NCBI GenBank assembly: GCA_012033495.1
Contig: JAAUQT010000040.1
Location: 1-32,900, forward strand
Direction of reading: 5' to 3'
Source: Cyanobacteria bacterium RM1_2_2
Lineage (GTDB): Bacteria > Cyanobacteriota > Cyanobacteriia > Elainellales > Elainellaceae
Length of the DNA: 32,900 nucleotides
The position numbers and the translations under genes are program-made. This document shows, one piece after another, positions 1 through 8,875 of this stretch. The notes under the pieces were generated by a model, which had not been told where the DNA came from, did not search any database, and saw only the letters and a program-made list of their open reading frames with translations. Position 1 is the first letter of the stretch. Each line of letters opens with the position of its first letter.

Positions 1-94
1 CGTTGGGGCAGGTTTGGACTCAGTCTCGCGTCGCCTAGAGGATTGATCTGCAAAACCTGCCCGTACCGGGGTAGAGGGTTTCCCAGAAATCTCC
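1..94. repeat. Family A palindromic repeat, copy a (cut by window start)
   Basis: This is the right part of a ~122 bp interspersed element also present at 26483-26604 and 32807-32900. It contains the inverted arms ggcaggttt (9-17) and aaacctgcc (53-61) and ends with the terminal arm cccagaaatctcc (82-94). That arm is the near-complement of the ggagatttctagg seen at the start of the other copies. The left terminal arm lies outside the window. No coding capacity. From 95 to 269 I see no gene; the stretch is the leader of the alanine racemase gene and carries two direct copies of acttgattt just upstream of it. Confidence 0.85.
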
Positions 95-269
95 TAAGAA
101 TGACCTAACGTGAGCTACCATTTCCAGGAATGAAATGCTATGCTTCAGGCGCTAGAACGCTCTTTTCTGCGAAAGGCAGACTGAAGTACAGCCCTGAAGC
201 GGAAACGAAGAGTGTACTGCTGCAATCGTTACTTGATTTGAGCTACTTGATTTCAAGCATAGAAGCGGT

Positions 270-1511
270 ATGAATCACAACTTCTTTCAGTCTATCCAGC
301 ACGAATCTTCCTGGTGTGAAGTTTCAGCCTCAGCGATTCGCTCGAATGTTGAAATTTTGCGACGACGGGTGGGTGAACAGGTGGTCTTAGGCATCGTCGT
401 TAAAAGTGATGCCTACGGTCATGGATTAATTCCTTGCGCTCAAGCGTTTTTGGAATCTGGAGCAGATTGGCTGATTGTCAACTTTGCTTATGAAGCGGTG
501 AAGCTAAGAGAAGCAGGAATTGATGCGCCGATCTACATTTGCGGCAATACTTCGGTAGCACAAGCTGAGACGGTTGCCCGAACGCAGGCGAGAATTGCGA
601 TTTATGACCTGGAAGTGGCGCAAGCAATGGCCAAAGCTGGACGAGAATCGGGTCATGTGATTCCGGCACACATCAAGATCGAAACCGGAACTCATCGGCA
701 GGGCTTGGTTTTGCAAGATGCGCTGGAATTGGCGCGGCAGATCGATCGGCTTGATGGTATCCGGTTGGAAGGCATCGCCACCCACTATGCCGACATTGAA
801 GACACCACCGATCACCGCTTTGCCCTTCAACAGCTAGCCTGTTTACAGGAAGCCGAACAAGCCTTCCGGCAAGCTGGATTTGCCTTACCGATTGTGCAAT
901 CTGCGAATTCGGCCGCTACGATTTTGTGGAATCAGACCCATGCTGCCATGGTGCGGGTGGGCATCGCTGCCTACGGACTCTGGCCCTCAAAAGAAACTTA
1001 TGCGAAAGTGCTTCAAACCTTTGCAGAACGCGGCGAAGGCTTCATCCCCAATTTGCAGCCTGTGTTGTCTTGGCGGGCGCGGGTGGTGCAGGTGAAAACC
1101 GTGCCTGCGGGTGGCTATGTTGGCTATGGTCGCACGTTTCGCGCCCCCTATGAGATGAAAATCGCGGTACTGCCGATTGGCTATCACGAAGGCTATGATC
1201 GGCGGCTTTCGAGTTTAGGACATGTGCTAGTCAACGGAATGCGTGCGCCTGTGTGTGGACGAATTTGCATGAATATGATGATGGTGGATGTAACGCATAT
1301 TCCTCACGTCAAAGCAGGCACAGTGGCTACAATTTTGGGCAGCGATGGAGATGAACGAGTGAGTGCTGAGCAGTTAGCTGCCTGGATGGGAACGATTAAC
1401 TACGAAGTGGTCGCCAGAATCCATCCGTCGCAGTCTCGTTATGTCGTCAACGATCTGCAATCTGATCAAGAATGGGCAACCCGCGAGCCAGCGGTTTCGA
1501 TTGCTTATTGA
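270..1511 (+). CDS. alr: Alanine racemase
   Basis: A 413-aa PLP-dependent fold-type III enzyme that interconverts L- and D-alanine, supplying D-Ala for peptidoglycan in the cytoplasm. The N-terminal barrel carries the PLP-lysine motif VVKSDAYGHG (Lys about residue 45). The C-terminal part has GYGRTF with the catalytic tyrosine and the family signature CGRICMNMMMVD. Length is a little above the usual ~360-390 aa because of short terminal extensions. The ATG at 270 is the first in frame, and no strong Shine-Dalgarno precedes it. The gene is monocistronic as far as can be seen: a family A repeat lies upstream and a separate lipoprotein gene follows 170 bp downstream. Confidence 0.95.
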   Translation: MNHNFFQSIQHESSWCEVSASAIRSNVEILRRRVGEQVVLGIVVKSDAYGHGLIPCAQAFLESGADWLIVNFAYEAVKLREAGIDAPIYICGNTSVAQAETVARTQARIAIYDLEVAQAMAKAGRESGHVIPAHIKIETGTHRQGLVLQDALELARQIDRLDGIRLEGIATHYADIEDTTDHRFALQQLACLQEAEQAFRQAGFALPIVQSANSAATILWNQTHAAMVRVGIAAYGLWPSKETYAKVLQTFAERGEGFIPNLQPVLSWRARVVQVKTVPAGGYVGYGRTFRAPYEMKIAVLPIGYHEGYDRRLSSLGHVLVNGMRAPVCGRICMNMMMVDVTHIPHVKAGTVATILGSDGDERVSAEQLAAWMGTINYEVVARIHPSQSRYVVNDLQSDQEWATREPAVSIAY

Positions 1512-1683
1512 ACGCCAGTAGAATGCTAATAGAAATGACGTGCTTCCGAGCCGGAGAACGGTTTGCCACCCAATGCATAGATCGGAGATCACGACTTCGG
1601 GGGTCGTCGTTTCCCCATCCGCAAGCCATTTGGTTCACGCTAACGTTAAGCTGGAAGAAAGTTTACCGGATGGAGTTGCCGTG

Positions 1684-3054
1684 GTGAGCCTTAAACCGTC
1701 TGTCCTCCTCGCTAGCGTCTTACTGCTGTTCCTGGGTGCTTGTGCCAATGGCCCACTGGCAGAGCAGTTAGAGCGCTCAATTGCTGCTGATCCGCGCCTA
1801 CAAGCCGATGCAACCAATGCAGCAGACGGCACAACCCCAGGGGCAACGCCTGACTCCACCACGGCCCAACTGCCTGCTGACTTTCCGGCAGAAATTCCGC
1901 GCTACCCTAACGCAGAACTGCTCGAAGTGACGGGAGCCGAGTCTACCGGCATCGCCATTGGAGCGAATTCAGCCACTCAAACCCGCTGGCAAACCCCAGA
2001 TGTAGCGGCAGAGGTGCAAAGGTTTTACCGCGAACAGTTTCAAACGCAAGGATGGCAACTTGCACCGGCAACAAGTCCAGAATCCGTGACGCAGCCGCTG
2101 CAAGCCAGCCGCGATGGTCTGCAAGTGACAGTGGCAACGGTGACATCTGGCGAAACCACAGAATTTACGCTGGATTACCAGTTTGGAGCCACTAGCGCAA
2201 CTGAATTGCCAAGTCCTGCTACAACTGCCGCCAATCCTGATGCCCTACCGCAACCGGGCGATCCTGACTTTATTGGGCCAGTCCTGCCTGCCGAACTTGC
2301 GGAAGCCGCTAGCCCCACACCAACCTCTGAGGCAGATCCAACGACTTTTGCAGACTTAAATCAAGCGCCACCTGAACTGCAACCCTACATTGTGGATTTG
2401 GCAAAATTAGGCGCGCTGCCCACCCAACCTCTAAACGAAGCGCCTTCCACAACAGGTGGCGAACTGAAGCCAAACGCCGAAATTTCTCGCCGTGACTATG
2501 CCCGTTGGCTTGTGACGGCAAACAACCGCATCTATGCCAACCAGCCCGCCCGCAACATTCGCCTGGCCCCAGCCAGCGGTCAGCCTGCTTTCCAGGATGT
2601 ACCGACTTCCGACCCAGATTTTGGCGTGATTCAAGGCTTAGCCAATGCGGGATTGATTCCCAGCCCGCTTTCGGGCGACTCCACGACCGTCACCTTCCGC
2701 CCGGATGCCCCCCTCACCCGCGAGGAGTTAATCCTCTGGAAAGTCCCCGTCGATACGCGCCAAGCCCTCCCCGCTGCCTCGATTGAATCCGTCCAGCAAA
2801 CCTGGGGCTTCCAGGATGCCACCAAAATCGACCCTAGAGCACTCCGCGCCGTGTTAGCCGACTACCAAAATGGCGACCTCTCTAACATCCGTCGGGCTTT
2901 TGGCTACACGACCCTCTTTCAACCCCAAAAACCGTCAGTCGTGCTGAAGCTGCGGCTGTCCTCTGGCAGTTCGGCTCCCAAGGAAACGGCCTTTCTGCCA
3001 AAGACGCAGCAGCAGTCAACCCACCAGCGGCTCAGGGGGGGTGAGAGGGAGTAG
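1684..3054 (+). CDS. S-layer-homology domain lipoprotein
   Basis: A predicted exported lipoprotein of about 456 aa. The frame is open from 1540, but I choose the GTG at 1684 (1681 is also possible). The following residues, VSLKPSVLLASVLLLFLGAC, form a lipoprotein signal with lipobox LGAC, and GGAG sits 7 bases upstream. After a low-complexity Ala/Pro/Thr linker there is a domain ending near base 2190 that compares an observed and target peptide-like fold, which I cannot name. The C-terminal third has SLH-like sequence: DYARWLVTANNRIYA, then FQDVPTSDPDFGVIQGLANAG, then FRPDAPLTREE. SLH domains bind cell-wall polysaccharide, so an envelope role is inferred. Similar proteins are common in filamentous cyanobacteria. 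It ends 3 bp from the convergent pentapeptide gene. Confidence 0.75.
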   Translation: MSLKPSVLLASVLLLFLGACANGPLAEQLERSIAADPRLQADATNAADGTTPGATPDSTTAQLPADFPAEIPRYPNAELLEVTGAESTGIAIGANSATQTRWQTPDVAAEVQRFYREQFQTQGWQLAPATSPESVTQPLQASRDGLQVTVATVTSGETTEFTLDYQFGATSATELPSPATTAANPDALPQPGDPDFIGPVLPAELAEAASPTPTSEADPTTFADLNQAPPELQPYIVDLAKLGALPTQPLNEAPSTTGGELKPNAEISRRDYARWLVTANNRIYANQPARNIRLAPASGQPAFQDVPTSDPDFGVIQGLANAGLIPSPLSGDSTTVTFRPDAPLTREELILWKVPVDTRQALPAASIESVQQTWGFQDATKIDPRALRAVLADYQNGDLSNIRRAFGYTTLFQPQKPSVVLKLRLSSGSSAPKETAFLPKTQQQSTHQRLRGGERE

Positions 3055-3057
3055 CTT

Positions 3058-3945
3058 CTACAGCTTACATTCTACCTTTCCAATATCTTCTTGATTACAC
3101 AGTTGCATTCCGTGGGCAGCAGGATCAAACCCTTCTGAAAATTGTGTTCCAGGTTTACTATATTTTGCTCCCTGAAGCATAATATTTGAGAGGTTGGCAC
3201 CTCTTAAGTCAGCGTCTTTCAAGTAGGCATTTGAGAGGTTGGCACCTCTTAAGTCAGCTTTCTTTAGATCAGCACCTTCCAGTACTGCATTCTGTAGACG
3301 AGCACCTTTTAACTTAGCATCAGATAAACGAGCACGTCGCATGTCAGCTTGGGTTAGGTCAGCCCCATTCAAGACCGCTTTTTCTAATTTTGCCCCTTCT
3401 AACGTTGCCTTGATCAGCGTGATCTCTGGCAACACGGCTCCGTCCAATGATGCTCCAGATAGATTGATTCCTGCTAGCGCAGGGGCTGGTTGTTCAAGTT
3501 TTGCGTCAATCAGTTTTACGCCTGAAAGGTTCATCTGTGTACCCTCACATGGCTCTAAAACTTCCAATTCTTTAGAGAGATTACAGCGACCAATCAATTT
3601 TGAATCATACAAAAATTTAAGAAGCTGACCTTTGCGCTCAGGATCTGCAAGCTGACGCGATGCATTTAATGTAATTGCACCTGCAATAGATGATTCATAC
3701 TCATTAGGTTTTTTGACAGAGCCGTCTTCATCGACAAGAAGATCTGTCATTTCCTCAAGATATTCCGACATGACCTCATGTTGTCGGGTATCTTTGGCGA
3801 TGCTTAAATCTGTTCGCCTTTGTAACCACGCACTGCCGATTTGAACTGCGCTCAAGACAACGGTCAGAACAGCGATGGCAACTGTGATTGCCCCTCGACT
3901 TCCCTCGTTCTGGGGAGGATTTTGATTCTCTACACTTGCTGTCAT
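3058..3945 (-). CDS. Membrane-anchored pentapeptide-repeat protein
   Basis: A 295-aa protein with a short polar N-terminus and one hydrophobic segment (about residues 20-42, AITVAIAVLTVVLSAVQIG). A charged region follows, then from about residue 137 some 25 pentapeptide repeats of A(D/N)Lxx type (for example ADLKKADLRGANLSNAYLKD). Pentapeptide repeats fold into a right-handed quadrilateral beta-helix. The biochemical role of most cyanobacterial members is unknown. The repeat shows in DNA as near-identical 26 bp blocks at 3189 and 3233. The C-terminal tail carries two cysteines (LCNQEDIGKVECKL). The first ATG at 3945 fits a short leader before the membrane helix. Convergent with the SLH lipoprotein gene. 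Confidence 0.8.
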   Translation of the reverse strand: MTASVENQNPPQNEGSRGAITVAIAVLTVVLSAVQIGSAWLQRRTDLSIAKDTRQHEVMSEYLEEMTDLLVDEDGSVKKPNEYESSIAGAITLNASRQLADPERKGQLLKFLYDSKLIGRCNLSKELEVLEPCEGTQMNLSGVKLIDAKLEQPAPALAGINLSGASLDGAVLPEITLIKATLEGAKLEKAVLNGADLTQADMRRARLSDAKLKGARLQNAVLEGADLKKADLRGANLSNAYLKDADLRGANLSNIMLQGAKYSKPGTQFSEGFDPAAHGMQLCNQEDIGKVECKL

Positions 3946-3987
3946 TTTGATTGATCTCTCTGATAGATAATTTTTTGTGGATCAAAT

Positions 3988-4205
3988 AGAAGAACCCAAA
4001 TAAACTCACCCCACCGCAAGCAGCGGGGTATTCCGGTTCACATGAGTCAAATACGAGCGCCCCAAGGGGCGGGGAATTAAACCCGAAATAGATTAAACGG
4101 ACTTAAAATTCGGGTTTCGACTGCGCTCAACCCACCGAATGCAAGGTTTGCGCGTTGAGCGGAGCCGAAACGCATCTTACAGTTAATTTTGTCCACCTAC
4201 TTACA
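3988..4205. repeat. Family B palindromic repeat, copy 1 (interrupted)
   Basis: This matches 23670-23880. Shared landmarks are agaagaaccc at the left, ggacttaaaattcgggtttc, and tttgtccacctact at the right. Inside, gtttcgactgcgctcaac (about 4115-4132) and gttgagcggagccgaaac form an imperfect inverted repeat that would fold as a long hairpin. The right end ctacttac is complementary to the left-end gtaagtag of the other copy, giving short terminal inverted repeats. No coding capacity. Copy 1 differs from copy 2 by a ~90 bp insertion at its left side, listed separately. Confidence 0.85.
4000..4094. mobile_element. Small insertion with two hairpins, IS200/IS605-end-like
   Basis: Compared with the uninterrupted family B copy at 23670 (agaacccaattcaacggact), this copy has about 90 extra bases between agaacccaa and aacggacttaaa. 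The insert holds two GC-rich hairpins: cccaccgcaagcagcgggg (about 4010-4027) and gcgccccaaggggcgggg (about 4057-4074), followed by aattaaaccc. Paired subterminal hairpins without terminal inverted repeats recall ends of IS200/IS605-type elements and their associated RNAs. There is no tnpA or tnpB here. The insertion itself is seen directly; the family assignment is inference. Confidence 0.5.
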
Positions 4206-4307
4206 AATCTTGACAGGCAATGCTTGATGGGACTCCTAAAACAATATGGAGTCCTATGCTCGATCAATTACCTGTAATTGAGAGTGTTGGTAGCCAATGC
4301 ACTGAGT

Positions 4308-4511
4308 TCAACGCTGTTGCCAGGTTCCATCAGGCATACAAATGAAAGAGCCAACTGTTTGACCGGGAGAGTATTGTTGACCTCCATACTCACAAGTTAC
4401 CTGAGCCTTGGCAGGTGAAGCGATCAGGAGTTGGGCTGTGAGGGCTGCGGTGGTGCTGATGGAGAGGAAGAGAAGCTTTTTGAGTTGACGAGAATGCTTT
4501 TGAGTAATCAT
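4308..4511 (-). CDS. Small exported protein
   Basis: A protein of about 67 aa. I take the ATG at 4511 (MITQKHSRQLKKLLFL) because it starts a textbook signal peptide: basic n-region, hydrophobic core LFLSISTTAALTAQLLIA, and cleavage after SPAKA. The upstream ATG at 4562 would put a second hydrophobic stretch in front. The mature part is about 35 aa (VTCEYGGQQYSPGQTVGSFI...) with two cysteines that could form a disulfide. I do not recognise the family with certainty, but short Cys-containing sequences ending in PDGTWQ occur in other secreted cyanobacterial proteins. Flanked by repeats and gene-poor DNA. Confidence 0.6.
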   Translation of the reverse strand: MITQKHSRQLKKLLFLSISTTAALTAQLLIASPAKAQVTCEYGGQQYSPGQTVGSFICMPDGTWQQR

Positions 4512-4562
4512 AGCCGAGTCCTTACTAACGACAGGAAATAAAACCATCGGGAACAGGAACAA

Positions 4563-5140
4563 GATTTGGGCTGGCTGAACCAGTAGAGTTACTGACTGTT
4601 ACTGATGCAGCTAAAGGTATCTACAAGCAGTCTTCGTAGATTTACTGATGCGATCCGAATATAATCAAAAAAATTTTGGGGTGGTTGAACCTCTTATAAA
4701 ATCTTTGCTTTCGTGATCTATTTCTCTGTCATCCTCAGGAGGTGGCAAGCGAACCGGGACAACCCTTTACTCGCAGCTTGAGTAAGGGTGAAACCGAAGT
4801 CCATATCGCAGTGGGAGCATCTATGGCACTCGTCGAAATCAACGCTGCTGGCTATCGACAACAGATCCACAAACCTTACTGGAGAACTCGACGGTCTATC
4901 TCATCAGCAATGCACCTGAAGGTCAAACCCGATGAAATTGGGGATGCTGATGGTTATTGGATTTAGATTGAGTATGGACTCAAGCAAACCTATTTATGAC
5001 TCTAATCAAAAGCTTGCCGCCAGATCAGGCATCAATCAGGCATCTCTCTACCAAAGTCTAACTGGAAATGCCAATTCCCTCGTTAGGACATCACCCGCCT
5101 CTTACCTAATTTAGCCATCCTATTGCCGATAGTGAAAATC
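4563..5140. other. Gene-poor stretch, no supported gene
   Basis: There are two short open frames here, 4742-4966 (GTG start, 74 aa) and 4932-5114 (60 aa). Neither resembles a family I know, and neither has a good ribosome site apart from aggagg just before 4742. The pair overlap in different frames and could be pieces of a decayed gene. A short hairpin, tgccgat/atcggta (about 5123-5144), lies just before the IS1 remnant. Confidence 0.4.
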
Positions 5141-5328
5141 GGTAGTGCTAAAGAGGAGAAAATGAAGGCGCTGTGATTCTAATGTTGCTTGTTCTTCTGT
5201 TTACTGCTCTGCTGAGATGTCCGAATTGTCAGTCTGACTCTATGATGAAGAACGGTCGCACTCGGCATCACAAGCAAAGTTACAAAGATCGAGATTGTGG
5301 ACGGCAATTTTTGGAAGCCCCGCAGTAA
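5141..5328 (+). pseudogene. IS1-family InsA remnant
   Basis: The frame from ATG 5182 to the stop at 5328 (48 aa) contains CPNCQSD, MKNGRTRHHKQSYK and CGRQF. This is the N-terminal zinc-finger pattern of IS1-family InsA: CPxC, then KNG, GKQxY-like and CxxCGRQF-like residues. Here the third cysteine region reads KDRDCGRQF, with the first Cys of the second pair replaced by Arg or Asp. InsA is normally about 90 aa and followed by InsB. Neither the rest of InsA nor InsB is visible downstream, so this is a truncated copy. The sequence ggtagtgct at 5141 may be a relic of the left terminal repeat. Confidence 0.65.
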
Positions 5329-5935
5329 TGGAGGATGAGCGAGGGAACTACAGCTATCATTGACTGATTGTAGGTGAAGCTACGGCAGGAAGAGCCAGTC
5401 GAAATAATTAAGGGATTGCTTGCCTGTATGTGCGCTGAGCAGTGATTTGAATAACTTCTGCAAACAGCGCTGTTGAAAAAGGGAACACACAACAACAGGT
5501 GATAAGAAACAGAGAACACGCGAGAATGGTCAGGGAACGAATGCTATCTTGAAGAGCACACAACGGTAAACAGAAATGGACAGAGAACACACAATGATGA
5601 AGTCGGAAGTTAGAAAAACAGGCAGGGAACTTTCAGAAGGTAGAACACTTTTGATCAGCAAATGGCTGTGGGTTGTAGCAGCCTGTCGTAGAGATTTTGA
5701 ATGATTCAGTATGACGCAGCCATCTGTAGATATATTTACTGAGAAATCGAAAGGTTGCCTAGCCTACCAGTGCGTGCTTATCGAAACTTGACCCAGTTCC
5801 TGAGAATGATAAAGTTAGCTTCAAAAAATCTGAGTTGCTCTGACAATTCTAGATTTTTAGAACGGAGTGCCGGAAAGCCGATATGCTCAGAAGGAGTAGT
5901 TTAGTGATTCTGTGATTCAACAGTAGAGTGCAGCT
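5329..5935. other. Gene-poor stretch, no supported gene
   Basis: Two minus-strand frames here (5280-5519 and 5408-5590) are cysteine-rich, overlap each other, and show no family features, so I treat them as chance. Loosely repeated gagaacac/gggaac words occur between 5480 and 5640. The last ~120 bases are the leader of the S9 peptidase gene. I see no RNA gene. Confidence 0.5.
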
Positions 5936-7896
5936 ATGTCAATGAGTGTATCGCCTTACGGTTCCTGGAAATCTCCGATCACATCTGATCTGATTGTGGC
6001 AGGCAGCATCCGGCTGGGTGAAATCCGTCTGGATGGTCAGGATATCTACTGGAGCGAAGGGCGACCTACCGAAGGCGGACGCAGCGTGGTTGTCCGGTAT
6101 GACGAAGCCAAATCAACAGACGTTACTCCGTCTGCTCCCTACAACGTTCGGACTCGCGTTCACGAATATGGTGGCGGCTCATACATTGTTGCAGATCGGA
6201 TTGTATATTTCTCTAACTTTGTCGATCAACGGCTTTATCGTCAGCCCGTCGGCAGCGAGCCAGAACCAATCACACCCGCCGCCCATTTTCGGTATGCGGA
6301 TGCCGTGATCGATCGACAGCGCCACCGTTTGATCTGCGTCCGGGAGGAGCACCTCTCAGAAGAGCAGGAGCCAGTGAACGCCATTGTTGCTGTAGAAACT
6401 GCTGTAGAAACTGCTGTAGAAACTGCACCTGCGGTTTCAGAAGGGGGGCAACTGCTGGTATCGGGAAGTGACTTTTACGCCTCGCCTCGCCTCAGCCCCG
6501 ACGGATCACAACTGTGCTGGCTCAGTTGGAATCATCCGAATATGCCTTGGGATGGCACAGAGCTATGGGTGGCAGAAGTTCGAGCGGACGGCACTTTAGG
6601 AGAGGCACAAAACATCGCTGGAGGACAGACAGAATCCGTGTTTCAGCCGGAGTGGTCGCCCGATGGCGTGCTCTATTTTGTCAGTGACCGCACGAACTGG
6701 TGGAACTTATATCGCTGGCAGGGTGGGCAAGTTGAGCCAGTTTGCCCCAAAGCAGCCGAGTTTGGCTTGCCGCAGTGGGTGTTTGATATGACGACCTACG
6801 GCTTTGAATCGTCTGAAAGTTTGATTTGCACCTACGTTGAAAATGGCGTTCAGCATTTAGCCCGCTTGAATCCGCAATCGTTGGAACTGAGCGAAATTGC
6901 CACTCCCTTTTCGGCGATTGGCGGCTTAAAAGTTGCCTCCGGCTTTGCGGTGTTTATTGGCGGATCAGCAATTTGTCCGAGTGCGATTGTGCGACTCAAT
7001 TTGCAGACGGGACGAGTGGAAGAATTGCGTCAGTCGAGTACGTTAGCCATTGATCCAGGATACATTTCTGCTCCTGAAGCGATCGAGTTTCCCACCGAAA
7101 ATGGCTTGACTGCCTATGCCTTTTACTACGCTCCCAAAAACCAGGATTACACGGCTCCAAGCGGTGAACAGCCGCCTCTGTTGGTCAAAAGTCACGGTGG
7201 CCCCACTGCCTCTACGTCTGCGTCTTTCAACCCTAGCATTCAGTATTGGACAAGTCGCGGCATCGCTGTTTTAGATGTCAACTATGGCGGCAGTACGGGA
7301 TATGGACGAGCTTACCGAGAACGCCTGAAGAGACATTGGGGAATCGTTGATGTAGATGATTGCGTGAACGGAGCAAAGTATTTAGTCAATCAAGGTTTGG
7401 CAGATCCCAATCGGCTTTGTATCGACGGCGGCAGTGCGGGTGGATATACGACGTTGGCGGCTCTCATATTCCGCGATGTATTTAAAGCAGGCGCGAGCTA
7501 CTACGGCGTGAGTGATTTAGAAGCGCTGGTTCGAGATACGCACAAGTTTGAGTCCAGATATCTTGATGGACTGATTGGAAAATACCCTGAAGAAATTGAA
7601 ATTTATCAACAGCGTTCGCCGATCGAATTTGTCGATCAACTGGACTGTCCGCTGATCTTTTTCAAGGGGATGAAGATAAAATCGTGCCGCCTAACCAAGC
7701 GGAGATGATGGTGGAAGTGCTGAGAAAAAAAGGCTTGCCCGTCGCCTATGTCTTGTTTGAGGGTGAACAGCATGGGTTCCGCAAAGCCGAAAACATTAAG
7801 CGGGCGTTGGATGGCGAACTTTATTTCTATGCTCGCGTGTTTGGGTTTGAATTAGCCGATGCGGTTGAGCCAGTTCCGATCGAGAATTTAGGCTAA
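5936..7896 (+). pseudogene. S9 family peptidase (prolyl oligopeptidase type), frameshifted
   Basis: The gene encodes a ~650-aa serine peptidase of the acylaminoacyl/dipeptidyl-peptidase group: an N-terminal beta-propeller (about residues 1-370) and a C-terminal alpha/beta-hydrolase domain. The nucleophile is in GGSAGG (Ser about residue 500, codon 7433-7435). The frame breaks near 7660-7670. In the first frame the protein ends [14 protein letters not shown] at 7708. One frame back, the sequence reads [17 protein letters not shown] and runs to 7896, including the His motif EQHGF. One missing base in the T5-C-AA-G4 stretch explains it, and the lesion falls a few bases before the catalytic Asp of the EDKIVPP motif. 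A 12-base unit repeated three times (about 6390-6428) encodes AVETAVETAVET in a propeller loop. If the lesion is real, the first product lacks Asp and His and should be inactive. Confidence 0.88.
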
Positions 7897-7961
7897 ATCT
7901 GTCCAGGAGATGGCTAGCTGTTGTAGATTTAGATTGATCTCTACATTTGCCGATTTTTTCC

Positions 7962-8813
7962 ATGCCTGCTGCGGTTTGTCTCCAAAATGTCCACAAAGTC
8001 TACAATAACGTTTCGGTTGTAGATGATCTGTCGCTCAGAATTGAACCCGGAGAGATTTTCGGGCTGCTTGGTCCCAACGGAGCCGGAAAGTCTACCACCA
8101 TTCGGATGGTGACGACGCTGACCAAACCTACCCAGGGCGACATTGTGGTAGCAGGCTATGATGTGCTGCGCCAGCCGTTTGGGGTTAAAAAGCAAATTGG
8201 CGTAGTCTTGCAGCAAACTAGCGTAGACCTGGATCTCACCGTCTGGGAAAACATGGAGTTTCACGCTCGAATGCACCATATTCCCAATCCGCGACGGCAG
8301 CAAGAAATTAATCGCTGGCTCGAATATGTGGAACTCACCGAGCGCCGCAATGATCTGGTCAAAACTTTGTCGGGTGGGATGAAGCGACGGTTACAAATCG
8401 CTAGAGCCTTGCTGCATCAACCACAAATTCTGTTTCTCGACGAACCGACGGTAGGACTTGATCCGCAAACGCGCCGCCGCCTCTGGGAAATTATCAAAGG
8501 CTTAAACCAACAGGGCATGACGATTTTGCTCACTACCCACTATATGGAAGAAGTTGAGTACCTGTGCGACCGCATCGGCATTATGGACAGCGGCAAATTG
8601 ATTGAACTCGGCACGCTAGAAGAACTGCGGCAGCGACGCGGAGCGGGACTGGTGATGAAGCAAGAAAGCGAGCGCTGGGATTATAAATTTTTCCCGACGT
8701 TGGAAGATGCCCGCTTGTATCTTGAGCACCAACCTGACAAAACGGGTATGATGGTGCGTCCATCTAACCTCGAAGATATTTTTGTGGAGCTAACAGGGCG
8801 GAATCTAGACTAA
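7962..8813 (+). CDS. ABC transporter ATP-binding protein, DrrA/multidrug type
   Basis: A 283-aa ATPase of the CcmA/DrrA class that powers ABC-2 exporters at the inner face of the membrane. It has Walker A GPNGAGKST, signature LSGGM, Walker B LFLDEPTVGLDP and the switch His in LTTHYMEEVEYL, followed by the C-terminal extension typical of the DrrA group (LEDIFVELTGRNLD). I choose the ATG at 7962; the frame also opens at TTG 7947. The ABC-2 permease normally encoded next to such genes is absent: the next gene is a DinB protein. The partner must be elsewhere or the operon has been split. Confidence 0.9.
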   Translation: MPAAVCLQNVHKVYNNVSVVDDLSLRIEPGEIFGLLGPNGAGKSTTIRMVTTLTKPTQGDIVVAGYDVLRQPFGVKKQIGVVLQQTSVDLDLTVWENMEFHARMHHIPNPRRQQEINRWLEYVELTERRNDLVKTLSGGMKRRLQIARALLHQPQILFLDEPTVGLDPQTRRRLWEIIKGLNQQGMTILLTTHYMEEVEYLCDRIGIMDSGKLIELGTLEELRQRRGAGLVMKQESERWDYKFFPTLEDARLYLEHQPDKTGMMVRPSNLEDIFVELTGRNLD

Positions 8814-8875
8814 TTGAAACCAGAAATCTCGGCGTTGCAGACTGGCAGCATTTATTCCAAAGCAGATGAAAGCAG

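Noticed and set aside
4742-5114. Two overlapping short frames
   Set aside because: No recognisable family; possible decayed gene but not supported.
7650-7680. Programmed -1 frameshift site in the S9 peptidase
   Set aside because: C TTT TTC is not a canonical slippery heptamer, there is no obvious stimulatory structure, and three other genes show similar breaks.
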